A DNA stretch of 64,000 nt from a bacterium HR15 (GCA_002898555.1 BEHR01000008.1:33297-97296), one strand, 5' to 3'. Shown: positions 45,823 to 55,197, numbered from the stretch's first letter. The notes: a model not told the origin generated them from the letters alone. Numbers and translations are program-made.

Positions 45823-47250
45823 GTGGAGCCTCTGCTGAGAGTACGGACCACTATTATAGAGCGACAGATGATACCCCCCGAAGGAGGCACGGTTATTGTG
45901 GGCTATTCGGGGGGCGCCGATTCGACCGCCCTGCTCCATATCTTGACACGCCTGCAGAACGACTTGATGATCCGCGTGCATGCCGCGCATCTCCATCACG
46001 GAATCCGTCCCGAAGCCGACGAGGATGTGGTGGTCTGCCAGTCGGTGTGCGAATCGCTCGGTGTGCCGTTGCATGTGGAGCGTGTCGATGTGCCGCGTCT
46101 GGCGCAGGAGCAGGGGCTAACCATCGAGGAGGCGGGTCGGCAAGCGCGATACGCCTTCTTTGAGCGGCTGGCAGATGAACTCGGCGCGGTGGCTATTGCT
46201 ACCGCCCACACACGCGACGACCAGATCGAGACCATCCTCATTAACCTGCTGCGCGGTACCGGTCCACGCGGCTTGCGCGGTATGCCCTATCAACGCGGGC
46301 GCGTTATCCGACCCTTGCTCGATGTCTCGCGCGAGCAGACCCACACTTACTGTCGGGAACAGCACCTGCCCACATGCTTCGACCGCACCAATCTTGATCC
46401 AGATCAGCTGCGCTATCGGGTGCGCACGGAACTGTTGCCTGTGTTGTATGCGCTGTCGCCCACTTTTGATCGCCACCTGCTACGCCTCGCCCAGATTATC
46501 GAGAATGAGGAGGCGTGGTGGGATGCGCAGATTCGCGAGCTGTTGAGGGAGCGCGACGCTTTTACGCTACGCATCGAGTTTCTGCGCTGGTTGCACCCTG
46601 CGGTGCAGCGACGCCTGCTACGCGAGTGGTTGCGCCCGCATCTGGGCACAACCAACCTGCCCCCATTTGAGGTTCTGGAAGGCATTCGGCACGCGATGCT
46701 TGCCCAACGCCCCTCTTCATGGCAGCTCTCAGACACCGTGCGGTTGGTCATCACTCAAGAACATCTGCAGATTCGGCGCGATGAACCGCCGCCTACCGAT
46801 TATGCATATCCTGTTGTGCTGGGATCGCCGTTGCTGCTGCCTGAACTGGGTATGTGGTTGGAGGTGGAGGTGCGTCCATGCCCTGAAGATCCACGCACAT
46901 CCGACCGCGATGAGGCATGGCTCTGCCTCGATACGGTTCACGGGCAACTCATCGTGCGCAACTGGCGACATGGCGACCGTTTCCTGCCGTTGGGCATGGC
47001 AGCTGGGCACGAGTCCCTGTCCTCCATCGCGGGCGCGCCCCATGGCAAAAAGGTCAGCCGGATTTTTATCGACCTCAAAATTCCCCCCGCGCAGCGACGA
47101 CGCTTGCCCCTCCTGTGTGATGACGCAGGCATCCTCTGGATTCCGGGCTACACCATTGCTGAACGCGCCCGCGTCGCGCCCGGCTGCACCCGATGCCTCT
47201 ATGCTCGCCTGCACCGAAACGAGAACGGCTCTTGTGCGTCAGACACATGA
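45823..47250 (+). CDS. tilS: tRNA(Ile)-lysidine synthetase
   Basis: A 475-residue protein starting from GTG with TGGAGGG upstream. The PP-loop SGGADSTALLH lies at about 29-39, then LHHGIRPEADEDV, TAHTRDDQIETILINLLRGT and PLLDVSREQT, all typical TilS. The C-terminal half carries the TilS N2 and C domains (NWRHGDRFLPLGM, KKVSRIFIDLKIP). It converts C34 of the AUA-reading tRNA-Ile to lysidine with ATP and lysine; it is essential in most bacteria. The ECF sigma gene that follows begins about 25 bases after its stop. Confidence 0.95.
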   Translation: MEPLLRVRTTIIERQMIPPEGGTVIVGYSGGADSTALLHILTRLQNDLMIRVHAAHLHHGIRPEADEDVVVCQSVCESLGVPLHVERVDVPRLAQEQGLTIEEAGRQARYAFFERLADELGAVAIATAHTRDDQIETILINLLRGTGPRGLRGMPYQRGRVIRPLLDVSREQTHTYCREQHLPTCFDRTNLDPDQLRYRVRTELLPVLYALSPTFDRHLLRLAQIIENEEAWWDAQIRELLRERDAFTLRIEFLRWLHPAVQRRLLREWLRPHLGTTNLPPFEVLEGIRHAMLAQRPSSWQLSDTVRLVITQEHLQIRRDEPPPTDYAYPVVLGSPLLLPELGMWLEVEVRPCPEDPRTSDRDEAWLCLDTVHGQLIVRNWRHGDRFLPLGMAAGHESLSSIAGAPHGKKVSRIFIDLKIPPAQRRRLPLLCDDAGILWIPGYTIAERARVAPGCTRCLYARLHRNENGSCASDT

Positions 47251-47275
47251 GATGGAACCAGCGGGTACGCTGCGT

Positions 47276-47884
47276 ATGGACGAGTTCGTTGAAGGACTTG
47301 CCGAACGCTTTTTGAGCGATGAGCAGCTGGTGCTGAGAGCGCGCGAAGGCGACAGCGCCGCGCTGGAGGAGCTGTTCCTGCGTTATCGGCAGCCCGTATT
47401 CCGCTTGGTCTACCGCTCCGTGCGGAATCTGGACGACGCGGAAGACATCACCCAAGAGGTGTTCATCAAAGCCTTCGAGCGATTACACACCTTCCGCGAG
47501 CAGAGCCGATTTAGCACATGGCTGATGCGCATCGCGCTCAATCTCTGCACCGACCATGCACGCACGCAGAAGCGTCGGCAGGAACTTGTGCAGAAAGAGG
47601 CAGCGGGCAAACTCGCCTGGATGACCCATCCGGAGCCGCTCGACCCCGATGAGGTGGTGCATGAAGGCGTAATCCAGGAGGTGTTCCATCAAGCATTGCA
47701 GCAGCTGCCTGAGGCGCAACGCCAATTGATTGTGATGCGCGACCTTGAGGAAATGGAATATGAACAGATGGCGCAGATTCTGGGTTGCACGGTGGGTGGA
47801 GTGAAGCTGCGTGTTTTACGCGCCCGACGCGCCCTCAAAGCCAAGCTGGAACCCTTATTGCGAGCGATAGGTGAGATCGAATGA
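47276..47884 (+). CDS. ECF-type RNA polymerase sigma-70 factor (cluster 2)
   Basis: About 202 residues from the ATG at 47276, chosen because the paralogue at 39794 also begins with xDEFVxG; an ATG at 47252 is possible. An open frame to 46667 is antisense-like read-through over tilS and is not used. Region 2 is at about 30-100 (LFLRYRQPVFRLVYRSV, DAEDITQEVFIKAFERL, STWLMRIALNLCTDHAR) and region 4 at about 145-195 (EYEQMAQILGCTVGGVKLRV). It overlaps the anti-sigma gene by four bases. Confidence 0.92.
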   Translation: MDEFVEGLAERFLSDEQLVLRAREGDSAALEELFLRYRQPVFRLVYRSVRNLDDAEDITQEVFIKAFERLHTFREQSRFSTWLMRIALNLCTDHARTQKRRQELVQKEAAGKLAWMTHPEPLDPDEVVHEGVIQEVFHQALQQLPEAQRQLIVMRDLEEMEYEQMAQILGCTVGGVKLRVLRARRALKAKLEPLLRAIGEIE

Positions 47885-48699
47885 GCATGCATAGAGAATG
47901 CAACCGGGTCAGGGAGCAGATGGAGGTGTGGGACCACTCCCCGCCGGAGTGGGTGCAGGCACACTTGCGGCAGTGCCGCGCCTGCGGCGAGGAGTGGCAG
48001 CGTGAACAGCAGTATCGTCGCGTTGTGCAAGCTGCGCGCCGTGAGCCGATGCCTGCCTGTCAGCTCCGTTGGGAACAGGTGCAGGCGCAATTGACCGCCC
48101 GTGCTATCCGCCAGCGCACCTTCCGATGGCGGCTCGCTCTGACAGGCGCGTTCGCGAGCCTCCTCGCCCTCGTCGCGCTCGGCAGCCTCTGGCTGATTTA
48201 TTCGAGCCAAAACAACTCAGCAGCGCAACCCCTGCACCCATTGCATGCAATGACAAATGCGTCGGCTCCTCCCAGGTATGAGCCGAGCCACACGACGAAG
48301 GTTCCACATGATGGACAGCTGGGTGGCAATCAACCCGCCACGCTACCTGCTGAGGGCAAGCAAGCACTTGCGCCTGAACCAAGCAAGCCTGCTGCGCTCC
48401 CTCTCGCTGCCCATAGCGAGAATTCCTCCTCACCGAAGGCGGTCGAGTGGAAATTCGTTGCGCAGGCTCCTCCTGCGAAGGGGCAATCCCTCCATCGAGA
48501 ATTCGCGAGGACGAAGGGGGATAAGCCGCTCAGCGAACAGAGTCATTTAAGCAAGGCGGTGAGTGAACCGTTTGTGAAGGGCGAATCGGATGCGACGGTT
48601 GCTCTGCTGCTGCCCGATTTGCGTCCCGAGAATGGCGGGAACGCCGACTATTTGCCTGTTCAGTATGGATCGGAGGAGAGCCATGTCTACTCGTTCTAA
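47881..48699 (+). CDS. Zinc-finger anti-sigma factor with long extracytoplasmic tail
   Basis: A 272-residue protein starting in an ATGA overlap with the sigma gene. HLRQCRACGEEW near residues 28-39 is the HC2 zinc-binding motif. One transmembrane helix lies at about 85-105 (ALTGAFASLLALVALGSLWL). The outer 160 residues are proline-, serine- and alanine-rich, low complexity and probably unstructured, long enough to contact a periplasmic sensor. The pseudo-HtrA protein encoded next, overlapping by 17 bases, is a candidate for that sensor. Confidence 0.82.
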   Translation: MSMHRECNRVREQMEVWDHSPPEWVQAHLRQCRACGEEWQREQQYRRVVQAARREPMPACQLRWEQVQAQLTARAIRQRTFRWRLALTGAFASLLALVALGSLWLIYSSQNNSAAQPLHPLHAMTNASAPPRYEPSHTTKVPHDGQLGGNQPATLPAEGKQALAPEPSKPAALPLAAHSENSSSPKAVEWKFVAQAPPAKGQSLHREFARTKGDKPLSEQSHLSKAVSEPFVKGESDATVALLLPDLRPENGGNADYLPVQYGSEESHVYSF

Positions 48700-49699
48700 T
48701 CGGGTCATCGCCGGATGGATGGGATGGTTTTGCCTGCTGCTAAGCGTTGGCTGGGTTCAAACGCCCTCGCTATTGGAGCGTGCCGATGCGGAAATTGCGC
48801 GCGTAGTGGAGCGTGCCCGACCTGCGGTGGTCACGGTGCAGGTGCGCCGCGCGAATATGCCCACGCGCCCCTTGCAAAGCAGTGGCTTCATTATCGATTC
48901 AGCGGGCTATATCGTAGGCTCGGCGGATGGCGTGCAAAACGCGCGTGAACTGCAGGTACTACTTTCGAACAGTGAGGTTTACCCAGCACGGCTCATCGGG
49001 AGCGACGCCATCACTGGTATCGCCCTGCTGAAGATCGATCCGCCGCGCCCGCTGCACGCACTCCGATTCGGAGACTCCGATAGTGTGCCGATTGGCGCGA
49101 CTGCCGTATTGATTGGTAATCGGGGTGGGCTGGAGGGCAGCGTGACGGTGGGCACAATCGGCGGCAAGGATCGGGTGGGGGTGCGCCCGCAGAGTCAGCG
49201 TGTCGTGCCCGTGCTGCAGTTCAACGGTACGGTGGGCGCGGGCGAACCGGGTGCGCCACTTCTTAACACGCGCGGCGAGGTCATCGGGGTAGTGATTGGT
49301 GCGCTCAGCTCGGTCGAGGGAGTGCCTACCACACCCCCAGCGGGTATGCGTGCTGCGTTTGCCGTGACGGGATTCGCCGTGCCCTCGAAAGTGGCACAGC
49401 GTGTGGTGGAGGAACTCCGTACCAAAGGGCGCGCGGAGCATCCCTGGTTAGGGGTTGATTACCGAAGCGTGCCAGGTGGTGCGCAGGTGATGCGTGTCGC
49501 ACCAAACGGCCCCGCCGCGCGGGCAGGGGTGGTTCAGGGTGATGTGATTGTAGGCTACAATGGTCAGCCTATTGATAGTGCCGCGTCGCTGACCCGCGCC
49601 CTCTATAACTCGCGCCCGCACCAGCAGGTGGAACTGGTGCTGCTGCGCGAGGGACAAACACTCAAAGTGAAGGTCACGCTGGGCGTGCAGTCCCTATAG
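48683..49699 (+). CDS. HtrA/DegP-like protein with all catalytic residues replaced
   Basis: About 338 residues from the ATG at 48683, which follows GGAGGAGAG. A signal or anchor helix lies at about 10-25, a trypsin-like double barrel at about 45-210 and a PDZ domain at about 255-335 (WLGVDYRSVPGG, GPAARAGVVQGDVIVGYNGQ). The barrel has lost the triad: D82 stands at the histidine site in GYIVGSADGV, G112 at the aspartate site (TGIALLKI), and P189 at the serine site (GEPGAPLLN in place of GNSGGPL). It should bind peptides or mislocalised proteins, not cut them. Overlap with the anti-sigma gene suggests a sensor role. Confidence 0.85.
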   Translation: MSTRSNRVIAGWMGWFCLLLSVGWVQTPSLLERADAEIARVVERARPAVVTVQVRRANMPTRPLQSSGFIIDSAGYIVGSADGVQNARELQVLLSNSEVYPARLIGSDAITGIALLKIDPPRPLHALRFGDSDSVPIGATAVLIGNRGGLEGSVTVGTIGGKDRVGVRPQSQRVVPVLQFNGTVGAGEPGAPLLNTRGEVIGVVIGALSSVEGVPTTPPAGMRAAFAVTGFAVPSKVAQRVVEELRTKGRAEHPWLGVDYRSVPGGAQVMRVAPNGPAARAGVVQGDVIVGYNGQPIDSAASLTRALYNSRPHQQVELVLLREGQTLKVKVTLGVQSL

Positions 49700-49737
49700 T
49701 TTTTGTTGCCACTTGGGCAGCTCGCGGATACACGGTT

Positions 49738-50853
49738 TCATCCCTGGCGAATGCATCCACCTGCCATAATCTCCTTCCGCAGAGTTTGCATCCAGCGTGC
49801 ATAATAGGCCAAGTTATGATAGGATGCCAGCCGATAGCCCAGCATCTCGCCGGCGCGGAACAGGTGATGAATATAGGCAAGGCTATAACGCTGGCACACG
49901 GTGCAGTCGCATTCAGGATCGATCGGTTCCGTGCATTCGGCGAATCGGGCGTTGCGCAGGTTCAACCTGCCCCGTGAGGTGAAGACCGCGCCATGCCTGC
50001 CCAGTCGCGTGGGCAGCACGCAATCGAACAGGTCCACACCGCAAGCGACAGCGTGGCGGATGTCCTCCGGAGTGCCCACACCCATCAGATAGCGTGGGCG
50101 GTCGGGGGGCAGGCGTGGCGTGGTGAATTCCACGATCGCGCGCATCCGCTCGACTGGCTCGCCCACCGAAACGCCCCCAATCGCGTAGCCGGGCAGATCC
50201 AAAGAGGTGATTTGATCGATGCTCACCTTCCGAAGGTCTTCGTAGATCCCACCCTGCACGATACCGAATAGCGCACCCCCATCAGAGGGGCAGAGTCGAG
50301 TGGTTTCCTTCGCCTGCCATGCCTGCTTGCAACGGATTGCCCAGCGATAGGTGCGCTCCACCGCATGGGCAACTGTGTCATACTCGGCTGGATAGGGCGG
50401 ACACTCGTCCAGTGCCATCATGATGTCGCTGCCCAGCAGCTGCTGCACTTCGATGGCGCGTTCGGGAGTGAGGCGGTGGAGCGAGCCGTCGATATGGGAA
50501 CGGAAAGTGACACCTTCATCATCAATCTGGCGCAGCGGGGCAAGACTGAACACCTGATAGCCTCCGCTGTCGGTCAGAATCGCCCCTCGCCAGCTCATAA
50601 AGGCGTGCAGTCCTCCCAGCCGTGCAATGCGTTCCGCGCCCGGACGCAGATAGAGGTGGTAAGTGTTCGCCAGAATCAGCCGATAGCCCAGCTGTTCCAG
50701 CTCCTCTTGGCTGAGCGTTTTGACGCTCGCCTGCGTGCCGATAGGCATAAAAGCAGGGGTTTCGATGACCCCATGCGCAGTATGTAATCGTCCTGCCCGT
50801 GCCTGGCTGCCTTTCGATACGGCAACTATCTCAAATCTGAGGTTGTGTGTCAT
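49738..50853 (-). CDS. tgt: tRNA-guanine transglycosylase
   Basis: A 371-residue enzyme of the usual bacterial size. The nucleophile region ILTDSGGYQVFSL, the catalytic VDLFDCVLPTRLGRHGAVF and the zinc site CTEPIDPECDCTVCQRY followed by HH are all present. Tgt swaps guanine 34 for preQ1 in tRNAs for Asp, Asn, His and Tyr, on the way to queuosine. The secretion ATPase gene ends upstream with 15 bases between, so the two may be cotranscribed. Confidence 0.96.
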   Translation of the reverse strand: MTHNLRFEIVAVSKGSQARAGRLHTAHGVIETPAFMPIGTQASVKTLSQEELEQLGYRLILANTYHLYLRPGAERIARLGGLHAFMSWRGAILTDSGGYQVFSLAPLRQIDDEGVTFRSHIDGSLHRLTPERAIEVQQLLGSDIMMALDECPPYPAEYDTVAHAVERTYRWAIRCKQAWQAKETTRLCPSDGGALFGIVQGGIYEDLRKVSIDQITSLDLPGYAIGGVSVGEPVERMRAIVEFTTPRLPPDRPRYLMGVGTPEDIRHAVACGVDLFDCVLPTRLGRHGAVFTSRGRLNLRNARFAECTEPIDPECDCTVCQRYSLAYIHHLFRAGEMLGYRLASYHNLAYYARWMQTLRKEIMAGGCIRQG

Positions 50854-50868
50854 TCAGGAGTTCATTTT

Positions 50869-52131
50869 TTACTCATAGACGCCTGCGTAGACCGCTTGGA
50901 TGACCTCGTGTGGAGTGGTCATGCCGCGCAGCACCTTGTCGCGCCCGTCGTCCAGCATGGTGCGGAAGCCCTCTTTCGTAGCGATTTGCATGATCTGGTC
51001 GCCTGTGGCACGGTTCACAATCGCCTCGCGAATGGCGGGGCTGATACGCAGCAGCTCGAAAATCCCCGTGCGTCCGCGAAAGCCCGTGCCGCGACATTGT
51101 TGGCAGCCTTTCCCCACATAGAAGGTGAACTGTGCCGCAGCTTCTGTTGGGATGCGCAACGCTGCCAGCTCGTCTGCTGTTGGCTGATAGGGCACGCGGC
51201 AGTCGGGGCAAATGAGGCGCACCAGTCGCTGCGCCATCGCGCACTGCAGCGTCGCCGCGATGAGGTAATCCTCCGCGCCCATATCGATCATACGGCTGAT
51301 GGTCTCGATAGCGTTATTCGTGTGCAGCGTGGTCAGCACTAAGTGTCCTGTGAGCGCGGCTTGAATACCGATCTGTAGCGATTCGCGGTCGCGAATCTCA
51401 CCGATCATAATCACATCGGGGTCGTGGCGCAGCATTGCCCGCAACGCGCGTGGAAAAGTAATCTTTTCGCTGACCTGCACCTGCATCACATTATCGGGGA
51501 ACTCATACTCTACAGGGTCTTCCACCGTCACGATGTTGCGATGCACTCTATCGAGGGTGTGGAGCGAGGCATAGAGAGTAGAGGTTTTGCCCGATCCGGT
51601 GGGACCGGTGACGACCAGCATGCCGTAGGCGACCTGCAAAGCGCGTCGCCAGTTCGCCAAGACATCTTGGGGCATGCCGAGCGTGTCGAGTTTGACCTGC
51701 ATCTTGGCGGGATCCAAGATGCGCATCACGATGCGCTCGCCATTCAGCGACGGGATGCAGGAGACGCGCGCGCTGAGCCGTCGATCCAAGTATTCCATGT
51801 CAATACGCCCGTCTTGCGTGTCGCGCTTCTCATCTAAATGCATGTTCGCTGCCAGCTTCACCCGGGCAATCATCGCCTGCCACAGGTCTGGCTCCGTAAT
51901 GGTCTCATGCTCGTGCAACACACCATCGATGCGGAAGCGGATGCGCAACATGTTGCGTTCAGGATGCATGTGAATATCGGACGCGCCCGCTTCGAGCGCC
52001 TCGATGAACATGCGGTCTACGCGCTGGACAGCAAGCGAGAGTTCCTCGCCCCCCATCTCGCGCGTCACGCCCGCATGGCGCATCAGTAAGCGAAACATTC
52101 GCCCGGAACCACGCATGCCACCGTACATCAT
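50869..52131 (-). CDS. Type IV pilus / type II secretion assembly ATPase (PilB/GspE family)
   Basis: A 420-residue ATPase. Walker A TGPTGSGKTST lies at about 175-185, the Asp box is at HDPDVIMIGEIRDRES, the His box TTLHTNNAIE, and the tetracysteine zinc motif reads CPDCRVPYQ with CQQCRGTGF. It lacks the N-terminal MshEN domain of full PilB or GspE (about 550-570 residues) and begins close to the DIHMHPE strand. It powers pseudopilin assembly at the inner membrane. No pilin, PilC or PilM-Q genes are in the window. Confidence 0.9.
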   Translation of the reverse strand: MMYGGMRGSGRMFRLLMRHAGVTREMGGEELSLAVQRVDRMFIEALEAGASDIHMHPERNMLRIRFRIDGVLHEHETITEPDLWQAMIARVKLAANMHLDEKRDTQDGRIDMEYLDRRLSARVSCIPSLNGERIVMRILDPAKMQVKLDTLGMPQDVLANWRRALQVAYGMLVVTGPTGSGKTSTLYASLHTLDRVHRNIVTVEDPVEYEFPDNVMQVQVSEKITFPRALRAMLRHDPDVIMIGEIRDRESLQIGIQAALTGHLVLTTLHTNNAIETISRMIDMGAEDYLIAATLQCAMAQRLVRLICPDCRVPYQPTADELAALRIPTEAAAQFTFYVGKGCQQCRGTGFRGRTGIFELLRISPAIREAIVNRATGDQIMQIATKEGFRTMLDDGRDKVLRGMTTPHEVIQAVYAGVYE

Positions 52132-52233
52132 TTTTTCTCACCTGTCGATGTTGAAGTGCGGCACCCACCAATGCCTGGTTAGGGACCTCACGATGGGACT
52201 ATTTTACCCCAGCCAAGGCGAGTTGGCATGCGG

Positions 52234-52239
52234 TATAAT
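52234..52239 (+). promoter_or_regulatory. -10 element of aspA
   Basis: TATAAT 20 bases before the ATG at 52260, with GAGGGAGGA between; here a short leader with a ribosome site is kept. Confidence 0.5.
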
Positions 52240-52259
52240 CCACAGCGAGGGAGGACGCA

Positions 52260-53648
52260 ATGGCGCAACGGATCGAAAAGGACGCTTTAGGCGAGCGGGA
52301 GATACCTGCCGAGGTCTACTGGGGTCTGCAGACCTTGCGCGCTCAGGAGAACTTTCCCATTAGTGGAATCACCGAGCCGCCCTTGATGATCGACGCCTAT
52401 GTGCTGCTCAAAAAAGCCTGCGCCCAGGCGAATATGGAACTCCAATTGATTCCTGAATCGGTTGGGCGAGCGATTATGCAAGCGGCTGACGAAGTGCTGG
52501 CGGGCAAGCTGCGCGACCAGTTCCCAACCGATATTTTCCATCAGGGGGCAGGCACTTCGTTCCATATGAATGTGAACGAGGTCTTGGCGAACCGCGCTAT
52601 CGAGATTCTTGGGGGACAGAAGGGCGATTATCAACTTGTTCACCCTAACGACCATGTGAACTTCGGGCAATCGACCAACGACACTTTCCCGACCGCCATG
52701 CGCATCGCGACGCGCATGGCGATGGCGCGTCTCTTCCCGGCGCTGGATCAACTCGCGGAGGGGTTTGCCATCAAGGCGCGCGAGTTTGACCATGTGCTGA
52801 AATCGGGGCGCACGCATCTGCAAGACGCCGTGCCCATTCGGCTGGGGCAGGAGTTTGCCGCCTATGCCGCTACGGTACGCAAGTGCAAGCGCATTTTGGA
52901 GCAGGCAGCCTACGAGGTGGAGGAGCTGGGCATTGGCGGGAGCGCGGTCGGCACGGGGCTGAACACGCACCCGAAGTACCGTTTCCGTGTGGTGGAGCTG
53001 CTGCGCGAATGGACGGGACTGCCCTTCCGCCCTGCCGAAGACCTGCGGGAGGCGATGCAGAGCCAGATGCCCATCGCCTATGTCGGTGCAGCGCTGCGAC
53101 TGCTCGCCCTCGAAATCACGCGCATCGCCAATGACCTGCGCCTGCTGGCATCAGGACCCCTCACGGGTTTTGCCGAGATCGTGCTGCCTGCCGTGCAACC
53201 TGGCAGCAGCATCATGCCCGGCAAGGTGAACCCCAGCATCCCCGAAATGGTCAACATGGTCTGCTTTCAGGTGATTGGCTGCGCCACCACCATCGATTAC
53301 GCGGTGCAAGCGGGGCAGCTGGAGCTGAATGTGATGATGCCCGTGATGGCGTATAATGTGCTGTTCGCCCTGCAGATTACCACGAACGCACTGCGCGTGT
53401 TCGATGAGAAGTGCGTGCGTGGCATCGTTGCCAACGAGGAGAAGTGTCGCTGGTACGCGGAGACCAGCCCCAGCCTGGCAACCGCTCTGAACCCCTATGT
53501 CGGCTATGCAACTGCAGCGGAGGTGGTCAAGCAAGCATTACGCGAGAACCGTAGCATTGTGGATGTGGTGCGTGAGCGCGGCTTGCTCACAGAAGAACAG
53601 ATCCGCGCGGTGTTCGATCCTTATAAAATGACCGAGCCGAACCTGTAA
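52260..53648 (+). CDS. aspA: Aspartate ammonia-lyase
   Basis: A 462-residue member of the fumarase/aspartase superfamily. The signature GSSIMPGKVNPSIPEMV has the catalytic serine loop. HPNDHVNFGQSTNDTFPT and GRTHLQDAVPIRLGQE are conserved. The pattern NMVCFQVIGCATTIDYAVQAGQLELN and the N terminus LGEREIPAEVYWGLQT fit aspartase better than fumarase C, but PGKVNP (as in FumC) in place of PAKVNP leaves some doubt. It deaminates aspartate to fumarate. xylB follows 31 bases downstream. Confidence 0.85.
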   Translation: MAQRIEKDALGEREIPAEVYWGLQTLRAQENFPISGITEPPLMIDAYVLLKKACAQANMELQLIPESVGRAIMQAADEVLAGKLRDQFPTDIFHQGAGTSFHMNVNEVLANRAIEILGGQKGDYQLVHPNDHVNFGQSTNDTFPTAMRIATRMAMARLFPALDQLAEGFAIKAREFDHVLKSGRTHLQDAVPIRLGQEFAAYAATVRKCKRILEQAAYEVEELGIGGSAVGTGLNTHPKYRFRVVELLREWTGLPFRPAEDLREAMQSQMPIAYVGAALRLLALEITRIANDLRLLASGPLTGFAEIVLPAVQPGSSIMPGKVNPSIPEMVNMVCFQVIGCATTIDYAVQAGQLELNVMMPVMAYNVLFALQITTNALRVFDEKCVRGIVANEEKCRWYAETSPSLATALNPYVGYATAAEVVKQALRENRSIVDVVRERGLLTEEQIRAVFDPYKMTEPNL

Positions 53649-53652
53649 GGAG

Positions 53653-53671
53653 GGGCAAAAAATTTTTGCCC
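53653..53671. repeat. Palindrome between aspA and xylB
   Basis: GGGCAAAAA, A, TTTTTGCCC: a 9-bp stem with a one-base centre in the aspA-xylB gap, flanked by GGAG and CGTAC. It resembles the GTAGGGGC...GCCCCTAC palindrome in hsdS. Confidence 0.55.
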
Positions 53672-53679
53672 GTACGAGG

Positions 53680-55197
53680 ATGAACATGTATCTATTGGGC
53701 ATCGATGTAGGCACAACGGGTGTGAAGGCGGTGCTGATCGACCTGCAGGGGCGCGTGCTCGCCAGCGGCGCCGATACTTATCCGCTGCACACGCCGCAGC
53801 CGCTATGGGCAGAGCAGGACCCCCACGACTGGTGGCGGGCAACCCGTCAGGCGATTCAGCAAGTGCTGCGCGAGAGCGGAGTCTCAGCCAGCCAGGTTCG
53901 AGGCATAGGGCTGAGTGGGCAGATGCATGGTTCCGTCTTTCTGGATGAGCAGAATCGGGTTATTCGCCCTGCGCTGCTCTGGTGTGATCAACGCACCGCG
54001 GAGGAATGCGCGTGGATTACCGAGCGCGTTGGGCAGGAGAAGGTGTTGCAGACGACCCTGAACCCTGTCCTGACAGGCTTTCAGGCGGGCAAGATTATTT
54101 GGTTGCGTCGCCACGAACCCGAAAATTACGCCCGGGTGCGCCATGTGCTGCTGCCCAAGGACTATATCCGCTTCATGCTCACGGGCGAGTATGCGACCGA
54201 AGCTTCTGATGCATCGGGTACAGCGCTGTTTGAGGTGCCGAAACGGGATTGGGCGTATGAGATTTTGGATACCCTGGAGTTGCCGCGTGAATGGTTTCCC
54301 CGTGTGTACGAATCACCGGAGATAACGGGGCGTGTTCACGCGTCGGCCGCGGCGGCGACGGGTTTGGTGGAAGGCACGCCGGTGGTGGGCGGTGCGGGCG
54401 ATCAGGCGGCAGGGGCGGTCGGCACAGGCATCGTGCAAGCGGGACGCGTTTCGGTGTCGGTTGGTACCAGCGGGGTGGTGTTCGCGCATTTAGACCAGCC
54501 GCGTGTCGACCCGCACTATCGCACGCACACCTTCTGCCACGCGGTGCCCGGTAGCTGGCATGTGATGGGCGTGATGTTGATGGCAGGGGGCGCGCTGCGC
54601 TGGTATCGCGACACCTTCGCGCAGGCAGAGATGTATGCGGCGCACGCGGCGGGCGAAGACCCCTATGACCGCCTGTTGAAAGAGGCGGAGCCGATCCCGC
54701 CCGGTGCTGAAGGGCTTCTCTTTTTGCCCTATCTATCGGGTGAGCGCACTCCCCATGCCGATCCGAAGGCGCGCGGCGCGTTCGTCGGCGCGACCTTGTC
54801 CCACCAACGCGCCCATTTCACCCGTGCCGTGCTGGAAGGGGTCGTTTTCGGGCTGCGCGACTCGTTCGAGATTCTGCAGGCGATGGGCATCGAGATTCGG
54901 GAGGTGCGCATGACGGGCGGAGGGGCACGCAGCGCCCTCTGGCGGCAGATCCTGTCGGATGTGACGGGCTATCCGTTGTACACACTGCAGGCGGAGGAGG
55001 GGCCCGCCTTCGGGGTTGCCCTGCTGGCAGGTGTGGGTACTGGCGTCTGGAGTAGCGTGCCCGAAGCGTGCGAGGCGGTGGTGCGTCTTGCCGAGCGCAC
55101 GGAGCCGAACCCACGCTATCGGGAGACATACGAGCGTGTCTACACATGGTACCGCCAGCTCTATCCCGCCTTGCGTCCCCTGTTCGAACAGCTATAG
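53680..55197 (+). CDS. xylB: Xylulokinase
   Basis: A 505-residue FGGY-family kinase. The N-terminal LLGIDVGTTGVKAVLID is the phosphate-binding loop, GLSGQMHGSVFLD and WCDQRTAEECAW give substrate contacts typical of xylulokinase, and the C-terminal ATP domain has VSVGTSGVVFAHL, LFLPYLSGERTPHADP and VRMTGGGARSALWRQILSDV. It phosphorylates D-xylulose to xylulose 5-phosphate, completing the pathway begun by XylA at 36 kb. Confidence 0.93.
   Translation: MNMYLLGIDVGTTGVKAVLIDLQGRVLASGADTYPLHTPQPLWAEQDPHDWWRATRQAIQQVLRESGVSASQVRGIGLSGQMHGSVFLDEQNRVIRPALLWCDQRTAEECAWITERVGQEKVLQTTLNPVLTGFQAGKIIWLRRHEPENYARVRHVLLPKDYIRFMLTGEYATEASDASGTALFEVPKRDWAYEILDTLELPREWFPRVYESPEITGRVHASAAAATGLVEGTPVVGGAGDQAAGAVGTGIVQAGRVSVSVGTSGVVFAHLDQPRVDPHYRTHTFCHAVPGSWHVMGVMLMAGGALRWYRDTFAQAEMYAAHAAGEDPYDRLLKEAEPIPPGAEGLLFLPYLSGERTPHADPKARGAFVGATLSHQRAHFTRAVLEGVVFGLRDSFEILQAMGIEIREVRMTGGGARSALWRQILSDVTGYPLYTLQAEEGPAFGVALLAGVGTGVWSSVPEACEAVVRLAERTEPNPRYRETYERVYTWYRQLYPALRPLFEQL

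Noticed and set aside
46667..47251. Long upstream extension of the second ECF sigma gene
   Set aside because: It runs in another frame through tilS, which has intact catalytic motifs; the sigma homology starts near 47276.
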